A program made the translations under genes and the position numbers. A DNA stretch of 64,000 nt from Vigna angularis (lineage: Eukaryota > Streptophyta > Magnoliopsida > Fabales > Fabaceae), in NCBI RefSeq assembly GCF_016808095.1, contig NC_068971.1, positions 12,908,501 through 12,972,500 of the forward strand, read 5' to 3'. Shown here one piece after another: positions 36,915 through 49,259 of this stretch (position 1 is the stretch's first letter; the number at the start of each line of letters is the position of its first letter). The notes beneath the pieces are model-generated. The model ran no database searches, was not told the origin of the DNA, and worked only from the letters and a program-made list of their open reading frames with translations.

Positions 36915-36999
36915 TTTTATAAAAAGGAATTTTTTTTATAAAAAGGAATTTTTTTTATAAAAAGGAATTTTTTTTTTATAAAAAGGAAATTTTTTTTTT
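36915..36999. repeat. 19-bp minisatellite upstream of the aminotransferase gene
   Basis: Four copies of TTATAAAAAGGAATTTTTTT with growing T-runs, ending about 290 bp before the CCAAT box of the gene at 37477. Confidence 0.9.
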
Positions 37000-37289
37000 C
37001 TTTTCATTTATCTGTATCAATTATTTTTACTTTGATTTTTCGTTGAAATAAAGGACACCTGAGAAGAAATAGTTCAGTAAAGATCACAACATCTACATTC
37101 ATGGGATCTTTTGCAGTACCAAATTTGGAACCTCTTTTGCGAGGATAAAACAACAACCAAGAAAGTGGGGTTAAATAAATAGTTAAACTAAATAGCATAA
37201 ACATGATTACTTTATTTAATCGCACAATTTATCAATAAACAAAAACTTCCTGATTTTACCGCAGTGAATTCCGCAGCAATAACTCTCAG

Positions 37290-37337
37290 CCAATCACAAT
37301 CTTCCATGTCATCAACCCTTCTGCGTTCCCTATATAA
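37290..37337 (+). promoter_or_regulatory. CCAAT and TATA boxes of the aminotransferase gene
   Basis: CCAAT at 37290-37294 and TATATAA at 37331-37337 lie about 140 bp before the ATG, followed by a C/T-rich leader. A weaker TTTATAAAG at 37416-37424 would give a much shorter leader. Start-site position is inferred. Confidence 0.6.
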
Positions 37338-37476
37338 CCCTCTGCCGTTGCTCCCTCGTCCCCTCAAATTCGCCTCTTCTCTCTCAACCCAATTTCTTTT
37401 TCTTCCAAACAACACTTTATAAAGGCCCGGTCGTGCATTCTCTGAGCGTCGCCGGAAAATCTCGCCGACGATAAAT

Positions 37477-40185
37477 ATGACGGGATCCCTTGCTGCAAGG
37501 CTCGTCTTTCGTCGAACGTCGCCGGCTAGCCGATTCATCCCCCGCCGGGAGGTCTCTCTACCCGCGGCTGAAAAAACGAAAGACGCGATCGCACCGCCAA
37601 AGGAGCTTCCGGCGTTCGACTACTCTCCCTTGGCATACTCTGGTCCCAAAGGCGACGAGATCCTCGCGAAACGCAGGGAGTTTCTAAGCCCTTCGATCCT
37701 CCACTCGTACAAAACTCCGGTGAGGACTCGCTGCACCGGATCATCTCGTAAACCGTGTTCAATCCTGTTATTAATTTTTCCTTTACGCAAGTGTAACTAA
37801 ACTATAACTAACTTGATAATTGGTGTGCGTCCGTGTGTGGGAGGTTGCAGCTTAATGTGGTGGAGGGGAAGAGACAATATCTGTTCGATGATAAGGGAAG
37901 AAGGTACGTGGACGCGTTCGGAGGGATTGCTACGGTGTGCTGTGGGCATTGCCACCCCGATGTGGTCGCAGCCATCGTCGAACAAACAAAGCGCTTGCAG
38001 CACTCCACGGTTCTCTACCTGAACCACGCCATAGCAGATTTCGCTCAGGCTTTGGCTTCTAAGCTTCCCGGTAATCTTAAGGTGAATATCACGCTGATCT
38101 TAATCAAGCCATGATTTTCTAATTTTTCATTTTCTTAAAATACTGAAACTGCATTTTTCATTGATTTGTTACGAAAAATGTTCAGTTTCACCCGTCGACC
38201 AATGACTTGTTAATATCTTTTTAATAAATTACAATATATTTTACGTCAATAATATGGAAATAATTTACAATAAATTTTGTAAAGTTCTCTTTGAATGTAA
38301 TAATTACTTAAGATATAGTGTCATTTAAATGTTCCGAGTAAGTCATAAAAAATATAAAGTAAGGTAATTCAAATACTGATACAGGTGTCATGACAACCAA
38401 TTATTTAGTAATTACTACTCGTGACAATATTTGAACAATTAATCATATATTAACATTTTATGAAAAATATCATGAGTATGAATTTTTTTACCAATAGACT
38501 TGATTAAGAAGTATGCAACAGTAATAATAACATTTGTTGCCATAAGTTGCTAAGAAAAAATAAATATAAGATAAAAGCAGATAATACGGTAGGAAACTCA
38601 TTAAAATAAATAGCTATATTTTGATCATGTGATGCAGCAAACATAGAATACGCCAAGTAATGCTAATAAAGTGTTTTATTTGACAATTTCTATGCTAATA
38701 TCATTGGGACTAGGTTGTGGAAGTGGGTTGGGTGATTTATATGATAATGACTTAAAATTTCGTGGCTTAAACATATTTTCTATATGTGTCTTGTCAAGCC
38801 AGACAAAACAAAAACTCTCGGTTATCTGTTACTTTAATGGAGAAAACTATTGTTTTATTTTTTTCTGGTTTAGGCAAAAAATAAAACATACAATTATTGC
38901 ATCATTCAACTTCTTTCTTTTATCACCCATATTCTGTCTACTTTTGAAATATATACGTCAGTATGTGATCCTCCTACGACAATTAAATTCTTTCATCAAT
39001 TTCCCTCTTTATTTTAGTATTTCATTTTTTAGCTTAAAAAATAATACTTAAAATTAGGATAAGATTTGTATAATTAAGAGTTATTATCATCACGATGTTC
39101 TTATGTTAGTGTTAAACGCAATACATAGATTAATAGTTTAATAGCTTAATTTAACTATATAATAAAAATAATTGTTATAAAGATTTGAAGAAAGGAGAGT
39201 GAACATATATACAAATAAGAATAAAATAGAAAATAGACAATAGAAAATTTTAATTTTCATAATTCTTATGCTTGTTTTATACAGAAATATAACGTATTAT
39301 AATTAATTAAATAATCACTTGTAAAACTCCTAATATTGTATTCAAACCCTTTTTTTTTTCTGGGTGTTTTTCTTTTCTTCGGATGTGAAAAATTAACTTG
39401 GCTATTTTATGTGCAGGTGGCGTTTTTTACAAATTCTGGAACGGAAGCCAACGAATTAGCGATTCTGATGGCAAGACTGTACACCGGCTCCCATGACATC
39501 ATATCTCTAAGGAATTCTTACCACGGAAATGGTGGTGGAACAATGGGTGCCACAGCTCAAAGCATCTGGAAATTTAATGTTATTCAGGTTTGTATTTCCT
39601 ATCTTTTTCAGTTTTTTTAAAACATACCCTTTTATCAATCAATCTTCTGTTAACAAAATACCTTCTAGGTCACGTACACTTGGGAAGAAGTTGACCTATG
39701 TCTTGGAATGTACATTTCTAAATGAAAGAAAGGAAAAGATAACTTGTTTATTTTTTTTGAATGTAATAATATTTTAAAACATAAAGCTACGTGGCCCTCT
39801 TACTATAAAAACAAAACTGTTATCTATTTTTATATTTTCCAAAAACTCAACTCTCACAACTGTACTTTCACTAAACTATATGCATACGTATGTGATAGCA
39901 ACGGCAACGGACTTTGCTCTCCCTGAAAACCGTTCATTATTGACAGGAATAATGATGGAAAACATTTTTACATTCATTTAATATTATTTTTTATTATTAT
40001 TCATTTTTTCTTTTCTTTTACAATTATAAAAATTCATTTTTATGATTATTTTACTTTCATAATATATCAAATTACGGATTACTACTAAAGTGCCGTGACG
40101 ATGATTTCTAGTGATAACGAAAGCATGACCCCTTCACGCAAATTATATTACAATTACGTGGTGTATTGTTCGTTCTCCACGAGAA

Positions 40186-40241
<56 letters not shown>

Positions 40242-42988
40242 CAAGAAATAATTTATTTCTTGCTATAGAAAAATAGTATCTTCTTGTTGCAAATTGCCAT
40301 GTGACTTCACATGCAAATGCAATTCCCTCCAGGCTGGAGTGTTCCCCTTTTAATCTATGTTGTGTAGTTTTTTTAGTTTACTTAATTTGTTCCGTGTCAC
40401 TTCAAACTTAGGATTAAATTTGATATACATAATGAATTGATATGATACTCTGTTCTGTTATTTCTTGTTGCATCTTTTTAATGAAATAGTATGTTTTAAA
40501 AGTAGAAAACTTTCATCCATTCACAATATGACAAGTGAAGTTGCGGATTCAAAAGTTACACATATTAGTGATTTATAGTATCAAAATTTTATATTAACAA
40601 TTGATTGATTTTCTTTTTTAACTTTATGTAGTTCCGAAAAATACAAAGTAGTTTGCCTAACCTGTTTTGTTATTCTGATATTTGTCTGCCAACAGAGTGG
40701 TGTTCATCATGCAGTAAATCCAGACCCTTATAGAGGTATTTTTGGTTCTGATGGAGAGAAGTATGTAAGAGATGTTCAAGAAATCATCAATTTCGGAACT
40801 TCCGGAAATGTTGCAGCCTTCATATCTGAAGCTATTCAGGTATCTAGTTAAAGCACAGACGAGTCTTGGTATGAAACAATAACAATATTGACATTGCATG
40901 ATATGTTTTCTTCAGGGCAAGTATTTTAGATTAGGTTTTTTCCCTTAATTTGTTCTTTCTAAAACATTTCGTTTATTTATTTCAAATTTATTAAAAGAAA
41001 ACAAATTAATATAAAATTTAAAAGAATTAGCTTACATAAATCATCTGTTTCATTTGTGTTGGTATAGTGAGACCTTCCTGCATTACATTCAATACTTATC
41101 ATAAAGATACAAAATGCATTACATTCCTGCAATTCATGTAGATGTGCTAATTAACAGTGTTAAACATTATTTTCTATAATTTCTACCATATTTTCGAATA
41201 TACTTTTTTGTTGTTAACTAGAATTGAAAACCACAAAGTTGTTGAGTCCATTTCTTATTCAATCAGTCTCTTTCATTGACTTTTATCTACTAATTTGGAT
41301 AAACGAAGACATTTGTTGATGCTGCTGTTGTTAACGATAGGGAGTAGGGGGCATCGTTGAAATGGCTCCTGGTTACTTACCTGCTGCCTACGACATTGTT
41401 AGACGAGCTGGAGGTGTTTGTATTGCCGACGAAGTTCAGTGCGGGGTTGCTCGCACTGGTAGCCATTTCTGGGGGTTTGAGGCCCATGGTGTTGTACCTG
41501 ACATAGTAACAATAGCAAAGGTAATTCAACTATTGTCTCCTTTACAATGTAAAAGATCTTGATTTAATATCTGTTCGTATTGGAAAATTTTCGAGCTCTA
41601 TTTATTTGTTAAGTTGTTATAAAACAATTTTCACAAGAACCAACATGGTGCAATACAGCTGACAAATAATCTTAATCCTGTCTGTATGAACACGAGTTCG
41701 ATTTCATGACTCGAGTGAATGGGAAGAGCTCTGTCTCTAAAATGAATCTAATTAATTTTAAGCATTAGACTTAGTGTATATCCAAACCGAAATCATTTTA
41801 AATAATTTTTATTTTTTAACATTCGAAACGTGAATTGGAGATTAGAAATCTGAAACCAACCACGCTATTTACACTCCCAGATGTAGAATTCCGGGGTTCA
41901 TAACAAAAAATAACAGATTCTTACATTAGTCCTTGTTGATGCAAGTTACAACTACCAAAACATTATGATACTATTAACATAGAAACACTTAATTGTCTGT
42001 TTTACATGTGCTTCTTGCTCTTCACTGTTGGCTTGTTTCTGAATTTTTCTTTTTTGGGCAGAGCATCGGAAACGGCCTTCCTCTTGGTGCTGTCGTGACT
42101 ACTCCTGAGATTGCGAAGGCCTTGACTCGCCGAAGTTACTTCAACACTTTCGGTGGGAATCCTGTCTGTACAGCTGCAGGATTGGCTGTTTTAAGAGTGA
42201 TAGAGAAAGAGAAGCTTCAAGAAAATGCATTTGAAGTGGGTTCCTATTTGAAAGACAGGCTCAATACACTCAAGGACAAATATGAATGTAATCTTTCCTT
42301 ACACCTCAATCCTTGTCCATTCTAGATTAGTGATCAAGCATAGATTCATTTTTAGTTGAGTTAAACGATGAATAGTGGAGGACCTTACTTAAGAAGCATA
42401 TTCCTGTCACAAAAATAACCAGGAACTTTTCGTTTCCCCTTCTACCAATTTTTTACGTGAGAAATGTCAACTATATGCTCTTTTATTGGACAATGCATGT
42501 ATTACTAGTCATCTGGTTTTTGTTTCTAAACAAACTGTTTTCTTGTGCAGTAATTGGTGATGTGAGAGGACAAGGCATGTTGCTTGGAGTGGAACTTGTC
42601 ACGGATCGCAAACTTAAAACACCAGCACCAACTGAAACACTGCACGCGATGGACCAAATGAAAGGTAAAATTTCAACGCCTTCTGGTTCCAGCCATATTT
42701 TTCGGTTGAGTTACCTAATGTATAAACTCCTGCTGTTACCACAGAACTAGGAGTGCTAATTGGAAAGGGTGGCTACTATGGAAATGTATTCAGAATTACA
42801 CCTCCCTTATGTTTCACCAAAGAAGATGCAGGTTGCTCTTAGCCTCAAACCCTCTCTTTCGTTAACATCAATTAACAGTACTACTAGTCTCTATTACTTA
42901 CAGCGTCTGTGTTTTCGTTTTTGCTTTCATTTTTATTGGTACAGATTTCCTCGTGGATGCGATGGACTACACATTTTCCAGAATTTGA
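37477..42988 (+). CDS. AGT2: alanine-glyoxylate aminotransferase 2 homologue, mitochondrial
   Basis: A class-III PLP aminotransferase, predicted to transfer the amino group of alanine to glyoxylate (glycine/photorespiratory or beta-alanine-type metabolism). Exons: 37477-37719, 37851-38081, 39417-39587, 40696-40839, 41341-41520, 42062-42287, 42551-42664, 42745-42831, 42945-42988. All borders are GT-AG and frames join to 479 residues, close to the roughly 476 of Arabidopsis AGT2. The N-terminus ([20 protein letters not shown]) is Arg/Ser-rich and acid-free, fitting a mitochondrial presequence. Landmarks are NSGTEANE (164-171), IADEVQ with PLP-binding Asp293, and the Schiff-base Lys323, which is the last codon of exon 5 in [14 protein letters not shown]. 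Relatives usually have Gly where Ser324 stands. The protein ends MDYTFSRI. The related PYD4/AGT3 group is the alternative assignment; compartment and substrate are inferred from family. Confidence 0.93.
40189..40242. repeat. (TA)n(CA)n microsatellite in intron 3 of the aminotransferase gene
   Basis: About 22 TA units followed by five CA units. Confidence 0.95.
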
Positions 42989-43012
42989 AGCTTAAAATAT
43001 GATCCAAGTGTA

Positions 43013-43018
43013 AATAAA
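43013..43018 (+). terminator. poly(A) signal of the aminotransferase gene
   Basis: AATAAA lies 25 bp after the stop codon at 42986-42988, within T-rich sequence. Confidence 0.55.
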
Positions 43019-44470
43019 TCTCTATTTTCTATCCTTAAGTTAAAGTGTTCTGTATCAGAAAACATTTGGTTCCATGATAGCACCACAAAATTCACGTTTT
43101 TTATACGTGGAAATGTAGAGGTAACCAAGAGTTGTGGTGAGATTGAACGTCAAAATAACTGTTTCTCTGGAACCAAAAGCAAAAGTACTAGACCATCGAT
43201 CTATCTGGACTTTATAAAATGTATAAATTTTGCATGCGTGCTTATCCCATACTATCTCACTGTCATCCCAGGAAGTGGTTAAATACTTACGAATAATTTC
43301 AAAAAGTCGGTTTAAATACATAGTTACATTAAATACTTATTGTTTTGCTTTCAATGACACAACTAAAACAATAATAGAAGGAGTTTAATTGAATATACAG
43401 TCTTCAAACAAAAGCGAAAGACTCTTTATAAACCACTACTTTGTAAAAATAATAATCTACAACTATCAAAAGGTATTTTTATGATGGTGCATTTTTTTAT
43501 CATACATGGGATAATTTTACTAATCATCTCGTGTATGTTTTAAATTTTAATACTTGAAAAATGAGTAATTAATAATTTGAACTTTTTGCTAAAGAAAAAT
43601 ACATTTGAAGCTTTGAAATGCGGATTTGAAAATTCATTATCTCTTGCAAGGGATTTTTAGAATATGAATTTTTTTCCCATAAGTTTTAATATAATTATTA
43701 AGACCAGAGATGACTAGAAGAAAAAAAATACAAAGATTAATAAGCCTTTTTTTTCTTTTGAAATAATTATTGAATTTCTTTTATATATAAGTTGAACACA
43801 AATTTGAGGTTGAATTTTTCTCATGAAAGGGAATGTGATGAAAACTTCAAAAGGAGATCAAACATACTAGAAGGTTTAGAAGAATAACTGGACATGAAAA
43901 ACTTTATAATAAATTATCATTAAGGCAAAGATGGATGTGATAAAGAGGAAGTTAAAGGAAAATAGTTTAGAATAGAAATATCTTTAATAAAATATAACTC
44001 TTTTATGTTTTAAAATATGTTGGAACTCAACATTTTCTATAGTATTCCAACATAATTCATTCAAAAGAAATATTACTTCTAAAAGTTTTAAACATGTGTT
44101 AACATATTATACATTGTTAAAATGAGACTTTTTATAAGGATTCTATGATATTTTTGCATGAAGGTTTTGTTAAAGTTACAAATGAGGACAATATAGAAAG
44201 TTTACACTCTCTATGTTAATATACATTACATAGTAATCCAAATATTTGATATAGAAATTTAACTTACGATGACATACATTGATAGACCTATCATAAACTT
44301 ACTATAATAGATATTCATAAACTTGTTATAGTAAGTCACTTACTATCACAAGTATTCATAGACCTGACATAATAAGTCTAATTTATATTTCTCATATTTG
44401 TTTGACTTTTTAATTGTCTTTGTGCCATGAATTTTTATTCATTTTATGAAACCGAATTAGGATTTAAATA
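43019..44470. other. AT-rich intergenic stretch
   Basis: No gene is seen. Around 44270-44380 short related blocks (CATAAACTTACTATAATAGA, AAACTTGTTATAGTAAGTCA, CTTACTATCACAAGTATTCA) form a loose repeat. Confidence 0.5.
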
Positions 44471-44479
44471 TTTTCTTTT

Positions 44480-45439
44480 AAAGGTAGAAGTAAATACCTT
44501 TTTGTTGAATTATTTTTAGAGAAGTGGAAGATTGAAGAAGACTAGAGGAAGGCTTTCCAAGATTTTCTTATTCAATTAGCAGTTCCCTTACCCAACAAGA
44601 AGTATTTGATTCTTACCTAGCGAGAAGTCAACATATTCACCCAACAAGAGGATCATTCGTTCAGTGAGTGAAAAAAGTTTGTTTTGACAAAAATGAAATC
44701 ATCACCTAGAAAGAAACTACCTTCTGATAATTCTTTAAATGTTAAGTTGTAGACTAAAAGAGAAAGTTTTTGGAAGAGGTAAAATAAACTAGAGACTAAG
44801 GAAAGGAAGAGGCGATGAGAACTCTATAACCCCTTCCATCTTCAATCTTACCACTCTCTTTTGCTAACTCATCTATTCATTGGGGTTGGATGTAATGTAT
44901 CTCAATTTGATATAGTTTTATCTTTATAATATAAATCTCTTTAACTCTTGTAGTCTTTCCTTGTGTTTCATGTGCATGACTAATCATCTATTCTATTTAT
45001 TGTATCTTAAATATTGAAAAATGTTTTACAATTTAGTTAAGTTAAACAACTTAGAGGTTTGACTTTAGAAATGATTATTATCTCTTAGTCATTCTAAATA
45101 CATATTATTAATCCAAATCTTGTGTTAAAACAACTAAGGGATTAATATTTTCACATTGAAATTTATAACTTGTCTCTAAAGAACTAGAACTAGTGAATTT
45201 GTGGTGTGAATGTTTAGATTATGTTAGAGGTATTTATATTTCCTACAGTCATTGCATTAGGTTGAGTTCATGAAATCCAATCACGATGAATCTTTTCTTT
45301 GATTGAGTTATATAAATTTAATATAATGGTTTTACATGCTTTAAATTTGGAATTATCACCATTTGCAGAATTTGAATGAAACAATATTTATTTCTAAATT
45401 GTTAGTTGTATGATTTGGTACACTTACTAATGAATTAAC
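44480..45439 (+). mobile_element. degenerate gypsy-type LTR, 3' end resolved
   Basis: The right edge TGATTTGGTACACTTACTAA / TGAATTAACA corresponds to the 3' edge of the LTR at 1634-2990 read on the minus strand (TGATTCGGTACACTTGCTGA / CATCTTAACA). Blocks such as CCTAGCGAGAAGT and CCCAACAAGAGGA near 44610-44660 fit the motif-repeat middle of such LTRs. The left edge is not clear. Confidence 0.4.
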
Positions 45440-45726
45440 ATAAACCATGGTAGTTAACACTAGTACAAAAAAACCTTTTTCTAACGACTTTCTATATCGG
45501 TTATAATTTACTGGGTATCAAAAGTGACGCGATGACATAATTGTAAATAAAATAATACTATTTATAAGAGTTTAGCTATAACAAGTATGTAAAGTGGATG
45601 CGGTGATATTTTGTAATAAAGAAGAAAACTTTATATACTAGTTATAACTATAATCGGTATAGAAAGTTGATGTGGTGACACTTTTGTAATAAATAAGAAA
45701 ATTTTAACACTGGTTCTAATTACAAC

Positions 45727-46975
45727 TGTTAGCATAACGCTGAAGAGCAGAAATTTTGATGATGTCTTAAAGTTAAATCTTGCTCTTATTGCAGGAAGAT
45801 CTTCATGAATACTTGTTTTTATATTAAAGCTTTTGTAATTTAGTAGATTGATGTATATGATGTGGTTTATCTTTGATTCTATGTATTGTTTGCCTTAGGT
45901 TGCGTTAAAATTCATTTTGAATAAGAAAACCTCACTTTATACTCAAGATAATTAATTATCAACTTATAATAATCGATTATTAATAATCAATTATGACTTG
46001 TCACAATTGATTATCACGAGCAATCATGTGAATTTTTAAGCAAGTTTTTTACCCTTGTGCATTCATTAAATACATAATCAATTATCATAATTGAATAATT
46101 GATTATCACACATCCATTAGTTGACAACAGATTTTTAGAGGTATCCTTAAATGAGATCTCTATAAATTATATTGAGACTCTCATTCTAAAATACGAAATA
46201 CGAAACATACAAAAAAATATATTTCGAAATTCTTATCTGTAGGTTGCGGTGATAAGTGTTCTAGGGTTTGTTGATCCCTTGTACTGTGGCTTTGAGAACT
46301 TGGCGTGTTGGCATAAAGCGAGAACTTGGCGTGTTGGCATAGAGCGAGAACTTTCACAGGGAGTGTGATTGAGTGTTGTTGTTGTTGGCATAGAGCGAGA
46401 ACTATCATAACGAGTGTGATTGAGTGTTGTTGTTATTGGCATAGAGCGAGAACTTTCATAACGAGTGTGATTGAGTGCTGTTGTTGTTGGCATAGAGCAA
46501 GAACTTTCACAGGGAGTGTGATTAAGTGTTGTTGTTGTTGCTAAGTTAAAAGCCTATCATCTTCGTGAAGCATTCGGAGGAAGTGTTCATCCTTTGTGAA
46601 GATTCAAAGGAGGTGTTCATCCCTTGTGGGTTACAGGGGAAGTTACTTTCATCTCTTGGGGTAACAAGAGAGGTGTTCTAACCTTCAACTTGTTTATTTT
46701 CTTTGTGATTGTAACAATTTGTTGGTTTGTGCTAGTTAAGCGTTAATTCTCAGTTGAGATTAATAATTGGATGTAGGATCTATTTAATTCGAACCAGGAT
46801 AAAAATTACCTGTGCAATTTTCTCTCTTCCTTACTCTTTTAATTTGTTTAAATTGTTTTAAGGAATTTATATTTATGTGAGAAAATTATTAAAAGAACGA
46901 TTTTTGATAAGAAACCAATTCATCCCCGTCTTGGTTTGTTCAATGCGTTAACCATTCCACTGCGCCGCTCTAACA
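45727..46975 (+). mobile_element. SIRE/Maximus-like solo LTR inside the CACTA-like element
   Basis: The block runs TGTTAGCATAACGC to CCGCTCTAACA, 1249 bp. It is flanked by acaac (45722-45726) and ataac (46976-46980), a 5-bp duplication with one change. Removing the block and one copy restores a normal subterminal repeat of the host element (GGTTCTAATTACAAC then CAATATGAAAAGTTGACGC). It contains palindromic AATCGATTA/AATCAATTAT repeats (45950-46110), a 51-bp tandem array, and TTGGATGTAGG ... GAACCAGGATAAAAAT near 46770, typical of legume SIRE-type LTRs. A short non-autonomous element rather than a solo LTR is possible. Confidence 0.7.
46336..46539. repeat. 51-bp tandem array, four copies
   Basis: The unit starts GGCATAGAGCGAGAACTTTC and ends GAGTGTTGTTGTTGTT; starts fall at 46336, 46387, 46438 and 46489, with a degenerate partial copy before them. 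Because 51 is a multiple of three, open frames with 17-residue periods run on both strands. Confidence 0.95.
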
Positions 46976-47870
46976 ATAACCAATATGAAAAGTTGACGCA
47001 ATGGCATAAGTGTAATAAAAAAACTTTTTATACCAGTTTTAATTATAGGTATAGAAAGCAGTTTCGAGTTCTCTTCTCCTTTTTGTGATCTCTTATGCAA
47101 TGGTTGTTGGAGATCTGCAAACTATTCATTAATGAGTGGTGGCGCCACGGAGATATGCGATTGTGGTCGTGTATGATGCATGTTGAATTGGTTTTAGAAG
47201 TGAACATTTGTGTGCATCTCGTGTGGCCAATCCACTTCTATTTGGTGCATTCTAATTAAGAAAATTTTGAATGCATGACCTAACTCTAACAATTGATACC
47301 AAAATCCCCAATCTCCTTGACTTAACCGCTAGCGCAACCAATTTCTTCTTCCCTAGCCTCACAGTGGTAAGCGATAGTGGTTTGTGTTGGAGGCGTGCGA
47401 CATTAGATCTGTGGCAATGGTTTACGATAACACCAATGATGGTTTGTGAAAGCTTCACGGAGGTTTCTCTCTTTCGTAGTAGTGATGACAACGTTTATGT
47501 GTTGCTCAAACTAGTTTTTTGGCGTCGTTTTCCTGTATTGCAAGGAACTTATGTTTTTTGGTCTGGTTTTGTTTTTTCAAGTGACGAACACAATGGTGTT
47601 CATAGTTGCTCGCAGTTTCAGATATGCAATGGAGATAGGCATAATTTGCAACTACATATGCTTTTTGCATATTTGAAGTTTGATCAATGTTGTGATAGAG
47701 ATGTTCATGTTTGTTGGCGCGCGATTCAACGGTGGTGTTTTATGGTGACATACCTTCGAAATTTCCTTCCTCGATGAGACAAGAAAGAGGTCCGATAATT
47801 TTTGCTAGTGAGAAATTTTTCTATACTGGTGGTTATACCTTTAATCGGTATAAAAAGTGACATTACCTTG

Positions 47871-49259
47871 TATTTTTATTTTGAAGAGTTTCTTCAATTA
47901 GTAAATTAATAATGCAATTATCCTTCATATATCACTCAAGATTATGTGTTTTAAGAAATTCCTTCTGTTTATAGTTTTGTAATTTTCTCTTTTTGTTTCT
48001 ATATGGTTGAATGAGTTATTTTCATGAGTATTATTGACTTCTTTAATCCAAATCATTCAAAGAGTTAATAGATCTTTAAAGTTCTAAGAAATCTCTCATC
48101 ACTTGCATTCTTGTAATATTTTTCATTAGTTAATATGAGATAATTTATACAAATTAACAAATACATAAATTATTTTAACATATAAAAAATCATTTCATTT
48201 TCTCTTCTTCTACATTACTTCTAGAAGAAAATTGTTCAAGACCTTATCTACAATGCTAACCTAATATTTTATGTTAATGTGAGATTTAATGTTAGCTTCA
48301 ACTTACATTCTTTATGCATTTTTAGTTAAATAGATACTAAAGTATTCTAATAATTTATTCGAGTATTAAAAATTGTATTAATTGTTTCTTTTAAATTAGC
48401 TCTGACTTATAATATGATCGATCGTAAAGTTAATGCCTTTAAGAAATCTTAATATTTTTGTTCATTTTGTAAAAGAAACACTTTGAAGTTTATAGCTAAC
48501 TTTTCTTCAATTGTCCAAAATTTATCTAAAAAAGTCAACCCTTACTTAGGGTGCCTTTAGTGAGTCTAATTTAGACCAAGAGGAAGGTGTAAAATTATCT
48601 AACTTGAACTCGGTTTCATGAGTTTATAATAAATTATTGTTTCCTCCATCTATTTTTCTAAAACTTATGCATCTTTAAAGAAAACGTTTAAGAGGAAAAT
48701 TTGAGCTTTGAATGAATCAAAGTGAACTTTGAAAAGAATATATGAATGCAAGCAATTAAAAAAAGTTTTTCTATAAATCAAACAATAGATTTATAAATAA
48801 TATTAGAAAGTTAAAGATGAAACTGAAAGAGATAAAGTTCCTAAACGAACAACTTTTAGAAGTTGAATGACTTAACAATGATGAAAATGTCAAAGACTCT
48901 AGAAAACTAAACAAATTGTTGTGGTATAATAGCAAAGTTTAATAAGTTTGTCAAGAAATGAAATATGTGTTGAAAAATTGGTAAAAGGAGACATCAATAT
49001 AGGAAATAACCCAAAAGTAATACATCAAAAACCAAGAAAATTAACAAAAGATGACCAAAAAAAATATGAGTACTTAAAAAGAAAAATAATTCTTATTCTA
49101 AAACTTTTTAATCATTACATTAATATATTTGCCACAATTTTTGGATAGTAGATCCTCAAAACATATAATGGACAAGAATGGTGTGTTCTTGTCCTTGAAT
49201 ACGATATATGGAGACCTTTAGAGGAAACAAAAAATGGAAAGATCATAGAAGTAAGAATA
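47871..49259. other. AT-rich stretch with possible copia gag debris
   Basis: The segment 48948-49148 has a short open frame (LVKGDINIGNN, LTKDDQKKYEYLKRK) that vaguely recalls retroelement gag but is not diagnostic. Nothing else is recognised. Confidence 0.35.

Larger units (their letters stand above)
45458..47870. mobile_element. CACTA-like element containing a nested LTR
   Basis: The left end is CACTAGTACAAAAAAACC after taa (45455-45457). Subterminal repeats follow the theme TATATCGGTTATAATTA / GGTATAAAAAGTG, with a GCGATGACATAATTGTAAAT spacer. They lie at 45500-45730, 46976-47060 and 47815-47870. A TAGTG at 47806-47810 may be an internal copy, since subterminal repeats continue beyond it, and the true right end is not resolved. 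The segment 47080-47790 is GC-richer and carries an open frame of 168 codons (47271-47777) that resembles nothing I know; it may be captured sequence. Confidence 0.6.

Noticed and set aside
37535..37762. antisense frames over exon 1 of the aminotransferase gene
   Set aside because: Shadows of the GC-rich coding exon; no independent support.
38671..39051. 126-codon open frame
   Set aside because: It lies inside intron 2 of the aminotransferase gene and has a low-complexity, hydrophobic AT-driven composition.
41640..41720. possible SINE or tRNA remnant in intron 5 (GAGTTCGATTTC motif)
   Set aside because: The spacing and A box do not fit, and no stem structure could be drawn.
46326..46544. 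Cys/Trp/His-rich repeat peptide frame
   Set aside because: It is produced by a 51-bp tandem DNA repeat that keeps several frames open on both strands; not evidence of a protein.
47271..47777. 168-codon open frame
   Set aside because: No recognisable motif, inside a transposable element, and no supporting splice or family evidence; mentioned only within the element.
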